A stretch of DNA of 64,000 nucleotides from Coraliomargarita sp. GTDB taxonomy: Bacteria; Verrucomicrobiota; Verrucomicrobiia; Opitutales; UBA953. Shown here piece by piece: positions 19,690-26,239 of the stretch (its first letter is position 1; every line of letters starts with the position of its first letter). Below the pieces are notes generated by a model, which ran no database searches, was not told the origin of the DNA, and worked only from the letters and a program-made list of their open reading frames with translations. The stretch is taken from positions 645,001-709,000 of the forward strand of contig JAHEJL010000001.1 of the NCBI GenBank assembly GCA_024638885.1. Direction: 5' to 3'. A program made the translations under genes and the position numbers.

Positions 19690-20478
19690 TTACTTCTTCT
19701 CGACGGGCTTCGCCGGCGCCATCGGCTTATTGGCCGCGGCGATGACGGCACGCGTCATGGGCCAGTCGGCGTTCGGCTTGGCTTCCCAGAGGTGGAGGTC
19801 GCGGACCGAGCCTTCGGGGCCGGTGACGATCATGAAGCTGTGCTTGAGCTGGCCGATGGCCGGGTGCTGGCCGGTGATGACGTGGCCGTCGACGGTCGCG
19901 ACATATTCGTCGCCCATGATCTCGATGAGGACCGTGTGCCACTGGCCGACGGCGAGGGCCTTCTTGTGCGTGGCGAGGACCTCAAGCTTGTCCGGACCGT
20001 CGCGGTCGTTGTCGTCCTTGTTGATCTGGAAGCCGCCCTGGTTGACGTTGAGGCTGCAGAGGTAGGACTTCTCGTTGGTCGCGCGGAGCTGGAGATAGCG
20101 GAACTTGCGACCGTGGGCCGGATCCTTGTCGAGCTCGACGTCCTCAAGGCGGACCTGGCACTGCAGGATGATGTTCTGGAACTTGATGCCGTACGAAGCC
20201 GTGGCGGGGTGCTTCACCTGCGGGTTCTCGGAGCCCTGGAAACGTCCGTCGACCTGCTTCCACTGGCCGCCGCGGGATTCCGGGCCGGTGCCGTGGATGA
20301 GCCAGCCCGAGAAGCCGCTGGCGTAGCCGTTGGGCTTGCCGGTGTATTTCGCGAGCGGCTTGGTGAAGTCCTCGCTATAGAGTTTCTTGCCGCGGACGGT
20401 CATCTGCGTGGGCACGTCTTCGGCGAAAGCGGAGACGCAGGTCAGGGCGAGCAGGGCGGCGAGACGGAGGGGTGACAT
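19690..20478 (-). CDS. Secreted concanavalin-like protein, DUF1080-related
   Basis: A 262-residue protein with a signal peptide (M-S-P-L-R-L-A-A-L-L-A-L... cleaved near A-F-A-E) followed by a beta-sandwich-like region: D-F-T-K-P-L, W-K-Q-V-D-G-R-F-Q-G, H-R-K-F-R-Y and W-H-T-V-L-I-E-I-M-G-D-E-Y-V-A-T-V-D-G segments. The last, a typical W-H-x-V-x-V-x-x-x-G-D...V-D-G pattern, is that of laminin-G/DUF1080-like (3-keto-disaccharide hydrolase-like) domains. The canonical L-F-D-G-K-x-L-x-G-W motif seen in the paralogue at 47199-47849 is absent, so activity is uncertain. ATG 20478 is chosen for the signal peptide. Confidence 0.7.
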   Translation of the reverse strand: MSPLRLAALLALTCVSAFAEDVPTQMTVRGKKLYSEDFTKPLAKYTGKPNGYASGFSGWLIHGTGPESRGGQWKQVDGRFQGSENPQVKHPATASYGIKFQNIILQCQVRLEDVELDKDPAHGRKFRYLQLRATNEKSYLCSLNVNQGGFQINKDDNDRDGPDKLEVLATHKKALAVGQWHTVLIEIMGDEYVATVDGHVITGQHPAIGQLKHSFMIVTGPEGSVRDLHLWEAKPNADWPMTRAVIAAANKPMAPAKPVEKK

Positions 20479-20551
20479 GGGGAAAGGGTACGCCTTCAGG
20501 GAGGCCGTGGCAACCTTCATGCCTATCCGCGGCCGCCGTACGGTGGCCGTT

Positions 20552-20614
20552 GGTAGGGGCAGGACTACGTCATGCCCGATTGATGGGAACGGGCACGGCG
20601 TATCTCGCCCTACC
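20552..20614 (+). repeat. GTAGGG...CCTACC module, family D
   Basis: A 63-base module starting GTAGGGGCAGGA and ending CCCTACC, with partly complementary arms containing ATGCCCG and CGGGCAC. Same boundaries as families A-C; a related module (GTAGGGGCACGA...) is at 29478-29538. Confidence 0.55.
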
Positions 20615-20665
20615 TCATGGTGCCTCTCCCCCTTGTCACCGTGTCACCTTGCCCACGTGCCCCCT

Positions 20666-20686
20666 CGCGACGGCGAAGCCGTCGCG
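20666..20686 (-). repeat. Stop-codon-adjacent hairpin (family I)
   Basis: Perfect 9-base-pair stem (CGCGACGGC / GCCGTCGCG) with a three-base loop, one base after the TGA of the Rrf2 gene. Compared with 19668-19688 one G-C pair has become A-T on both arms, a compensating change that keeps the stem. Confidence 0.65.
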
Positions 20687-20687
20687 C

Positions 20688-21101
20688 TCAGATTTCGAAA
20701 TCCGTGCCGGACTCCGAGAGCGCGAGCTGCGCGACGGTGAAGCCCGTCAGGGACTTGTCGAAGCGCTTCGAGACTTCGCGCCAGAGCGCCGCGACCTGAG
20801 GTCCGGAAGCGCCCTTGAGCGTGATCTTGGTCTCCACGAGCTCGGGCTCCACGACCGCGAGCACTTGCTTCAGGGAAATGTCTTCGGCGTCCTTCGCCAG
20901 CCGGTAGCCGCCGGTCTTGCCGCGCTTCGAGACGACCAGGCCGCCTTCGCGGAGTTCGTTGAGCAGCTGGACGAGGTAATTGGCCGGGATGTCCTCGAGC
21001 TTGGCGAGTTCCTCGATGCGCGTCACGGCCGTGCCGCGGTGGCGGCGGGCGAGCTGGGAGAGGACGCGGAGGGAGTACTCGAGCTTGAGGGAGGCTTTCA
21101 T
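20688..21101 (-). CDS. Rrf2 family transcriptional regulator without cysteines
   Basis: A 137-residue winged-helix protein. The N-terminus M-K-A-S-L-K-L-E-Y-S-L-R-V-L-S-Q-L-A, the I-P-x-x-Y-L-V-Q-L-L-N-E-L recognition helix and the S-K-R-G-K-T-G-G-Y-R-L wing are textbook Rrf2. The protein contains no cysteine, so it cannot bind an iron-sulfur cluster as IscR or NsrR do; it resembles the CymR or general Rrf2 subgroup, which sense metabolites or partner proteins. Its start overlaps the stop of the HAD gene by four bases, so the two are co-translated. Target genes unknown. Confidence 0.88.
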   Translation of the reverse strand: MKASLKLEYSLRVLSQLARRHRGTAVTRIEELAKLEDIPANYLVQLLNELREGGLVVSKRGKTGGYRLAKDAEDISLKQVLAVVEPELVETKITLKGASGPQVAALWREVSKRFDKSLTGFTVAQLALSESGTDFEI

Positions 21102-21646
21102 GCGCTGTGCTTAGGACCCTGGGGAGGGGCCTTCGGTTCCGAACCTACGAGGATGAAGGTGCGGTCCGCAACCTCATCTGGCAGGATAGGGGCCTTGGGG
21201 CGGGCGAAATACGAGGTACCCAGGAAGCAGATGCCGCGGTTCTGGACGACCTGGATGGCGCGGTCGTCCCAGAGCTCGATCATCCCGAAGTCCTTCTTGT
21301 CGGTGACCTCGAGTTCCGGAAGGCCGTGGGCCTTGAGCCAAGCCTGCGTGGCCGCGAGGCCTTCGGGGTCGCCGGCACGGGCCGTCATGATCTTCACGCG
21401 GAGGCCTTTGCCGAGCCATTGCTGGACGCGGCGCATCATCAGCGGCACGGGCGGACCGATATGGCTCATGCCCTGCCAGGCTGTCGCTTCGGCCAGCGTG
21501 CCGTCGAGGTCCACGCCGATCCAGCCCTGCTGGTTGGCCGGGCGGGTGGAGGCGACGCGCTCCGTCGGCACGGGCTCGGCCGGCGCCTGGCTGAAGTCAG
21601 GCGCGGGCGTCTTCGGGGCGAAGAGGGAGCGAAGCCACGCGAACAT
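21098..21646 (-). CDS. HAD-superfamily hydrolase-like protein
   Basis: A 182-residue protein with a proline-rich N-terminal segment (about 11-40) and HAD motif I as G-V-D-L-D-G-T (nucleophile D46, acid/base D48), a T-A-R motif II (I-M-T-A-R-A-G-D) and a lysine-aspartate segment D-K-K-D-F followed by W-D-D-R as candidate motifs III/IV. The short cap region places it with small phosphatases acting on small molecules or polynucleotide-kinase-phosphatase-like domains. Substrate not inferable. Co-translated with the Rrf2 regulator downstream, which may act on the same pathway. Confidence 0.68.
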   Translation of the reverse strand: MFAWLRSLFAPKTPAPDFSQAPAEPVPTERVASTRPANQQGWIGVDLDGTLAEATAWQGMSHIGPPVPLMMRRVQQWLGKGLRVKIMTARAGDPEGLAATQAWLKAHGLPELEVTDKKDFGMIELWDDRAIQVVQNRGICFLGTSYFARPKAPILPDEVADRTFILVGSEPKAPPQGPKHSA

Positions 21647-21877
21647 ACGCCCAGCGTGGGGAAGGGCAGGTCAGGGGCAAGAGTGGACGGTGGAAGGTTC
21701 CAATGTTGTGAGGCTGAGTAGCTCCAAATTAGCCCTGCTAGAAACGAGGCAAGCCAACTAACTACTTATGCAAAGGCAAAGGGCGGATTTCAGCTAAATC
21801 TGGGGCTAACAGAAGCAGCTTGGAGGTCAGTCGAAAGGGCAGAGGACTGGTGTGGTTCTGCTGAAGTGAAGCCTTTG

Positions 21878-22117
21878 TTAGCGACCCCTGCACGATGCAC
21901 ACAAATTGTAGTTAAACGATACGCTCAATCCCCCTGTGATTTCTACCCCGCAGCGCGTGCACTTGCAACGTAGTTCACCGTGATTGAATGATTTATTTCT
22001 GTCGGGGTTCCTCAGGCAGCGCGCGCACCAGTAGACGCTTTCAGCAACCCGCGGGTCCGACTTTGTCGCCGGCGCGCCGCAATCTGGGCAGATAAACGGA
22101 TGGTCGCTTGTTCTCAT
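21878..22117 (-). CDS. Small zinc-ribbon protein
   Basis: A 79-residue protein with regularly spaced cysteine pairs: C-P-D-C, C-A-R-C, C-K-C-T-R-C and C-A-S-C, enough for two zinc ribbons. The spacing and short basic tails suggest a nucleic-acid or protein-binding adaptor; there is no catalytic domain. Base composition of this gene and its flanks (hand count of lines in 21900-22200 gives about 38-50 per cent GC) is clearly below its neighbours, and codon choice is correspondingly different, so it looks acquired by transfer next to the tRNA gene. I recognise no named family. Confidence 0.6.
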   Translation of the reverse strand: MRTSDHPFICPDCGAPATKSDPRVAESVYWCARCLRNPDRNKSFNHGELRCKCTRCGVEITGGLSVSFNYNLCASCRGR

Positions 22118-22294
22118 GTAAAGCTAGAATTAACTTATAAATACAGAGTCAAGTTAACACGGATTAGGCCGGTCTTTGTTAGGTGATTTATTCTGTAATC
22201 TACCGAGGTAGTGTGAGCGATCGGTTTTCAGACCGGAACTTAACCCTTTCTCCTCGCGGCGAAGCGCGGCGCGCTTCGCCCGCGAAGAACAGGG

Positions 22295-22375
22295 TGCTCG
22301 GGGCGGGGGTCGAACCCGCACACCTTGCGGCGCCAGAACCTAAATCTGGTGTGTCTGCCATTCCACCACCCGAGC
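22295..22375 (-). tRNA. tRNA-Leu (anticodon UAG)
   Basis: On the minus strand the acceptor arms GCTCGGG and CCCGAGC pair perfectly; the anticodon stem CCAGA/TCTGG encloses loop TTTAGGT with anticodon TAG; a long class II variable arm (CGCCGCAAGGTG) and a T-arm with GGTTCGACC follow. The central part is almost identical to E. coli tRNA-Leu(UAG). The discriminator is A; CCA is not encoded (CCC follows). It is 47 bases downstream of psd on the same strand. Confidence 0.96.
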
Positions 22376-22422
22376 GAAACCTGTGCTTCGAGGTTTGCGC
22401 GTCGGACGGCGGAGGCAAGCGC

Positions 22423-23328
22423 TTACGCTAAGCGGCCGAGCGGCGAACCGACCTTGGCGTAGACTTCCACGGCGGTCTCGCCGGCCTGGATGAGGTCGTC
22501 CTCGAGCTTGATGCGGCCGGGCTCGAAGATGGTCGCGACGAACGATCCGCCGAAACGGAAGTAGCCTTTCTCGTCGCCCTTCGCGACGGCCTGGCCGGGC
22601 TTGTAGGTCTCGATGATGGTGCCGACGTTCGTGGCGCCGACGGAGACCATGGTGACGAGCCCGAACGGGCCGGCGTCGATGGTCACGCGCTGGCGCTTGT
22701 TCTGCCAGAGATAGGCGGCGCGACGACGGAGCGCGATCGGATTGACGGAATAGAGCTGGCCCTTCGCGAGCACGGGTTCGCCGGGCACCCCGGCGACAGG
22801 GAAGTGGAAGCGATGGTAGTCGACGGGGCAGAGGCGCGAGCAGACGACGGTGCCGCGCGCGTAGCGTTCTCCGAGCGCACGGTCCGCGACCAGCGCGGCC
22901 ATGTCGAAGGTCTGTCCCTTGGCGAAGATGCCCTTCACGCGCGAGGCGTCCGGGAAGCCGAGGTGACGGCCGTCCGCCGGCAGCACGGCCATCTCGGCGC
23001 GCGGGTCGACCGGGCGGGCCTCGGCCTTGAGCTTGCGGTAGAAGAAGTCGTTGAAGGTCCGATACGACTTCAGGTCGGGATCGGCGAACTCGGCCGGGTC
23101 GAGGCCGAAGGCCTTCACGAAGGGCTCGACGCGACGCGCGCTGCTCGGGCGATCCATGGCCCAGCCATACAACTTGGAGAAAAGGCCGCGTTTGACCACG
23201 GCGTGGAGGGTGAGCTTGCCGAGCGGGTTGCCGTAGATGCGACGCAGCCAGGCCTCGCCGTAGACCTGCTCGGTCTCCATGCGGCCGGTGTGGCGGTTGA
23301 AGAGGGTGATGGGGGCGTCGGCTTCCAT
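22423..23328 (-). CDS. psd: Phosphatidylserine decarboxylase proenzyme
   Basis: Makes phosphatidylethanolamine at the inner membrane. The protein (301 residues from ATG 23328; an in-frame ATG at 23367 would add 13) starts with the F-N-R-H-T-G-R-M-E-T-E-Q-V-Y-G-E block typical of the clostridial-type Psd group, has the P-V-D-Y-H-R-F-H-F-P active-site segment, and the self-cleavage site F-G-G-S-F-V whose serine becomes the pyruvoyl group. I choose 23328 since the homologous region starts immediately after it. Divergent from the ClpP-like gene; the intervening AT-richer 66 bases probably carry both promoters. Confidence 0.93.
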   Translation of the reverse strand: MEADAPITLFNRHTGRMETEQVYGEAWLRRIYGNPLGKLTLHAVVKRGLFSKLYGWAMDRPSSARRVEPFVKAFGLDPAEFADPDLKSYRTFNDFFYRKLKAEARPVDPRAEMAVLPADGRHLGFPDASRVKGIFAKGQTFDMAALVADRALGERYARGTVVCSRLCPVDYHRFHFPVAGVPGEPVLAKGQLYSVNPIALRRRAAYLWQNKRQRVTIDAGPFGLVTMVSVGATNVGTIIETYKPGQAVAKGDEKGYFRFGGSFVATIFEPGRIKLEDDLIQAGETAVEVYAKVGSPLGRLA

Positions 23329-23394
23329 GCGGGCAGATTTGCCAAAAAAGGACTTCAAGGGAACCATTTATCTGTCAAAACACTCTTAACCCCC

Positions 23395-24588
23395 ATGTCG
23401 CGCCTGGCCCTTGTCCCTCTTTTCCTCGCAGCGCTCGTCATGGCCCAGCAGGGCCCCGTCAAGAAGACGCCCGAGACCATCAAGGCCGAGATCGAGACCG
23501 ACGTCATCCGCGCCCGCCTGGAGCTCGCCGCCTCGCAGCGCAAGCTCGCCGCCCTGACGCAGACCCTCGAGCTCCGTAAGCTCGAAGCCGAAGCCGCCCT
23601 CCGCGCGGCCCGCGCCGACGCCGCCGCCGCGCCGGCCGAGGCCGAGCAGACGAAGCTCAAGCTCGAAGCCGCGCTCGCCGCCGCCAAGGCCGCCGTCGCT
23701 TCGGCCGACAAGGATCGCGCCCGCGCCGAACTCGAGGTCCAGGCCCGCCTCGCCACCGCCGAGGTCTCCGTCGAATACGCCAAGGTGGCTTCCGTCGCCC
23801 AGATCGCGCGCCTGCAGCAGAAGGCCGCCGAGATCGCGAGCGGCGCCAAGGTCAGCTACCCGAAGGATCCGCTCATCGACGGCGTGCTGCACATCTCCGA
23901 CCGCCGCATCCCGTTCAACGGCCGGGTCGACGACAAGCTCGCTAACTTCGTCTGCAGCCGCATCGCCTTCTACAACGCCCTCGATAGCGAAGCCCCGATC
24001 TTCATCGTGATCGACCGCTCGCCCGGCGGCTCCGTGATGTCCGGCTACATGATGCTGCAGGCCATGGAGACCTCGAAGGCTCCCGTCTACGTGGTCGTGA
24101 AGGGTTACGCCGCCTCGATGGCCGCGATCATCACCACCCTCGCCAAGCGCTCGTTCGTCTACCCGAACACCATCGTGCTGCATCACCAGGCCTCCGTGGG
24201 CCTGAGCGGCAACGTCACCCAGCTCAAGGAACAGCTGAAGTGGTCCAAGGTCTGGTGCGAACGCATCTTCGTGAAGGTCGCCGCGCGCATCGGCACCACC
24301 GTCGACGATTTCGTCGCGCAGATGTACAAGGGCACCTCGACCGGCGACTGGAAGGTCCTCGGCGACGAGGCCGGCCGCCGCAAGTGGGTGACCGACGTCG
24401 TCGACCGCATGGCCGAAGACTCCCTCCTGACCGCGACCGCCGTGCCGCCCGTGCAGGCCGAACCGAATCCCGACGGCTTCAACGCCGGCAAGACCCAGGA
24501 CGGCCGCGTCCGCCAGGAACTCCCGCTCCTCGGTCCGTGCGACCTCTGGTGGCTCTACGACCCCACCGTCGAATACGTCCTCCGCTGA
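23395..24588 (+). CDS. Secreted coiled-coil ClpP-like protease, copy 1
   Basis: A 397-residue protein: signal peptide (residues 1-18), an alanine/glutamate/lysine/arginine-rich coiled coil (about 25-150), then a ClpP/crotonase-fold domain (about 158-340). The catalytic triad aligns with ClpP: serine 241 in G-Y-A-A-S-M-A, histidine 264 in V-L-H-H-Q and aspartate 318 in S-T-G-D-W. The ClpP substrate-groove motif S-P-G-G-S is present at 209-213. The C-terminus ends in D-L-W-W-L-Y-D-P, also present in the next gene. An exported ClpP cannot use cytosolic ClpX/ClpA, so the coiled coil may supply oligomerisation or substrate contact. Gene function is unknown; nearest relatives are ClpP-like and SppA-like serine proteases. 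Confidence 0.82.
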   Translation: MSRLALVPLFLAALVMAQQGPVKKTPETIKAEIETDVIRARLELAASQRKLAALTQTLELRKLEAEAALRAARADAAAAPAEAEQTKLKLEAALAAAKAAVASADKDRARAELEVQARLATAEVSVEYAKVASVAQIARLQQKAAEIASGAKVSYPKDPLIDGVLHISDRRIPFNGRVDDKLANFVCSRIAFYNALDSEAPIFIVIDRSPGGSVMSGYMMLQAMETSKAPVYVVVKGYAASMAAIITTLAKRSFVYPNTIVLHHQASVGLSGNVTQLKEQLKWSKVWCERIFVKVAARIGTTVDDFVAQMYKGTSTGDWKVLGDEAGRRKWVTDVVDRMAEDSLLTATAVPPVQAEPNPDGFNAGKTQDGRVRQELPLLGPCDLWWLYDPTVEYVLR

Positions 24589-24608
24589 TTTCAAAACACG
24601 AAACCTCC

Positions 24609-25967
24609 ATGCATCTCCGCACCTCCCTCCGCGTCCTCGCGCTCGCCGTCCTCACGGCCGCGCCCGTGTTCGCCCAGCAGACCAAGGCCAAGACCAAGGC
24701 CGCGGCTCCGGCCGCCGACGCTCCGGCCGCGCCCGCCGCCGCTGCGCCGGTCGCGCCGCAGGGCGCTCCCGCCCAGCGCGATGAGCTCACGCCTGAGCAG
24801 AAGGCCGCGCTCAAGGAAGCCGAACGCATGCGCGTCGAGAAGGCCCGTATCGACGCCGAGCTCGCCCTCGCCGAAGCCAAGCGCGCCGAAGAGCTCGCCC
24901 CGCTCAACGCCGAGGTCGCCCGCCTGACCGCCGAGCGTTCGCTGCGCCTCGCCAAGGCTTCCGCCGAAGCCGCCGCCCTCGAGGACGAGCGCGCCAAGCT
25001 CGAACGCCAGGCCGGTCTCGAGGCCGCCCGTTCCTCCGCCCGCCTCGCCGAGCGCTCGAACAAGATCCGCGAACTCGAAGCCGAAGCCAAGCAACTGCAG
25101 CTCGAGGCCGCCAACACCGTGGCCCGCCTCTCCAATGAGATCCAGCGCTTCCAGAAAGAAGACGAAGCCCGCAAGGTCGCCAGCAAGGCCAAGCCGAAGT
25201 ACCTCAAGGACCCGCTCGTCGACGGCGTGCTTTACATCAGCGACCGCCGCATCGCCTTCAACGGCGCCGTGACCGAGCAGCTCGCCGACTACGTCTGCAC
25301 GCGCATCGCCTTCTATAACAACCAGTCGTCCGAGTTCCCGATCTTCATCGTCGTCGACAACTCCCCGGGCGGCTCCGTCGCCGCCGGCTACCAGATCCAG
25401 AAGGCCATGGCCGCCTCCAAGGCGCCGGTCCACGTCGTCGTGAAGGGCTTCGCCGCCTCGATGACCGCCGTCATCTGCACGCTCGCCGAGCGCTCCTACT
25501 GCTACCCGAACACGATCCTCCTGCACCACCAGGCTTCGAACGTCGTCCGCGGCAACATGACCGTGCTCAAGGAGCAGATCGACTTCACCAACCAGTGGTT
25601 CGACCGCCTCGCCACCCCGGTCGCCAAGAAGATGGGCCTCTCGCTCCAGGATTTCGTGAAGCAGATGTACGCCAACGATTCCACCGGCGACTGGCAGGCC
25701 TTCGGCGATAAGGCCAAGGAACTCAAGTGGGTCGACAACGTCGTCGAGCGGATCGAGGAGACCGCCGTGCTCGACCTCCTGCCCGTGCCGCCCGCGCCGA
25801 GCGCCCTGCCTTCGCCGCTGCCGCAGCCGCCGACCCGCACCGAGATCTCAGGCGTCACGACGCGCGTCGACGACAAGGGACGTCCGTATTTCGAACTCCC
25901 GGCGCTCGCCAATCCGTTCGACGCCTGGTGGCTCTACGATCCGCAGGGATTGTATCGCGCGCGCTGA
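24609..25967 (+). CDS. Secreted coiled-coil ClpP-like protease, copy 2
   Basis: A 452-residue paralogue of the preceding gene, 20 bases downstream. Signal peptide (1-22), an alanine/proline-rich linker (about 30-56), coiled coil (about 60-190), ClpP-like domain (about 200-385) with triad serine 284 (G-F-A-A-S-M), histidine 307 (L-L-H-H-Q) and aspartate 361 (S-T-G-D-W), then a proline-rich linker and the shared tail D-A-W-W-L-Y-D-P. Coiled-coil sequences of the two differ while the catalytic cores are close (P-N-T-I-x-L-H-H-Q-A-S in both), so they arose by duplication and may form hetero-oligomers. A strong terminator follows, so the pair is one transcription unit. Confidence 0.82.
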   Translation: MHLRTSLRVLALAVLTAAPVFAQQTKAKTKAAAPAADAPAAPAAAAPVAPQGAPAQRDELTPEQKAALKEAERMRVEKARIDAELALAEAKRAEELAPLNAEVARLTAERSLRLAKASAEAAALEDERAKLERQAGLEAARSSARLAERSNKIRELEAEAKQLQLEAANTVARLSNEIQRFQKEDEARKVASKAKPKYLKDPLVDGVLYISDRRIAFNGAVTEQLADYVCTRIAFYNNQSSEFPIFIVVDNSPGGSVAAGYQIQKAMAASKAPVHVVVKGFAASMTAVICTLAERSYCYPNTILLHHQASNVVRGNMTVLKEQIDFTNQWFDRLATPVAKKMGLSLQDFVKQMYANDSTGDWQAFGDKAKELKWVDNVVERIEETAVLDLLPVPPAPSALPSPLPQPPTRTEISGVTTRVDDKGRPYFELPALANPFDAWWLYDPQGLYRAR

Positions 25968-25977
25968 GCGCAGGAAA

Positions 25978-26002
25978 AGGCCGCCTCCGGGCGGCCTTTT
26001 TT
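25978..26002 (+). terminator. Intrinsic terminator of the ClpP-like pair
   Basis: GGCCGCC/GGCGGCC stem with a four-base loop followed by six T residues, 11 bases after the stop codon. Confidence 0.9.
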
Positions 26003-26020
26003 GTTGGGGAAGTTCCTAGG

Positions 26021-26075
26021 GTAGGGCCGAGCATCCCTGCTCGGCCGCGGCCGACCAAGGATGGTCGGCCCTACC
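26021..26075 (-). repeat. Dispersed palindromic repeat, family A (inverted copy)
   Basis: Same 55-base module in reverse orientation: GTAGGGCCGAGCATCC... to ...GGTCGGCCCTACC. One arm reads GACCAAGGATGGTC instead of GGCCAAGGATGGCC, so both sides of that stem changed together. Confidence 0.88.
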
Positions 26076-26085
26076 CGAGTCAGCG

Positions 26086-26112
26086 AGGGCAGCACGCGGT
26101 GCTGCCCTTCCT
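26086..26112. repeat. Dispersed palindromic repeat, family C
   Basis: GGGCAGCACGCGGTGCTGCCC, the same palindrome as in the bioA-bioB gap, flanked by GA and TTC instead of GTA and CTACC. Confidence 0.75.
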
Positions 26113-26128
26113 CGATGCGGCATTATCT

Positions 26129-26163
26129 ATTCAGTCCTCCATGCAGCCCTCAACTCAGTCCTC
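26129..26163 (-). repeat. Dispersed repeat, family F (inverted copy)
   Basis: ATTCAGTCCTCCATGCAGCC followed by CTCAACTCAGTCCTC, the reverse complement pattern of 19419-19466 and 33100-33135. The region 26003-26239 before the cytochrome gene consists of three repeat modules plus about 75 AT-richer bases likely to hold the promoter. Confidence 0.65.
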
Positions 26164-26239
26164 TTATTATGGGCTTCTTCCTGTTCCTATCCGACTTGCG
26201 CCAACTAAAATATGGGGCTTGATGGAAGCCCTACCCCTT

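Noticed and set aside
22252..22290. Palindromic sequence 3' of tRNA-Leu as its terminator
   Set aside because: The hairpin is imperfect and lacks a T run, so I only note it as structured DNA.
23340..23394. Promoter elements between psd and the ClpP-like gene
   Set aside because: A TTGACA is present on the minus strand, but no -10 at good spacing was found; AT-richness alone is not enough.
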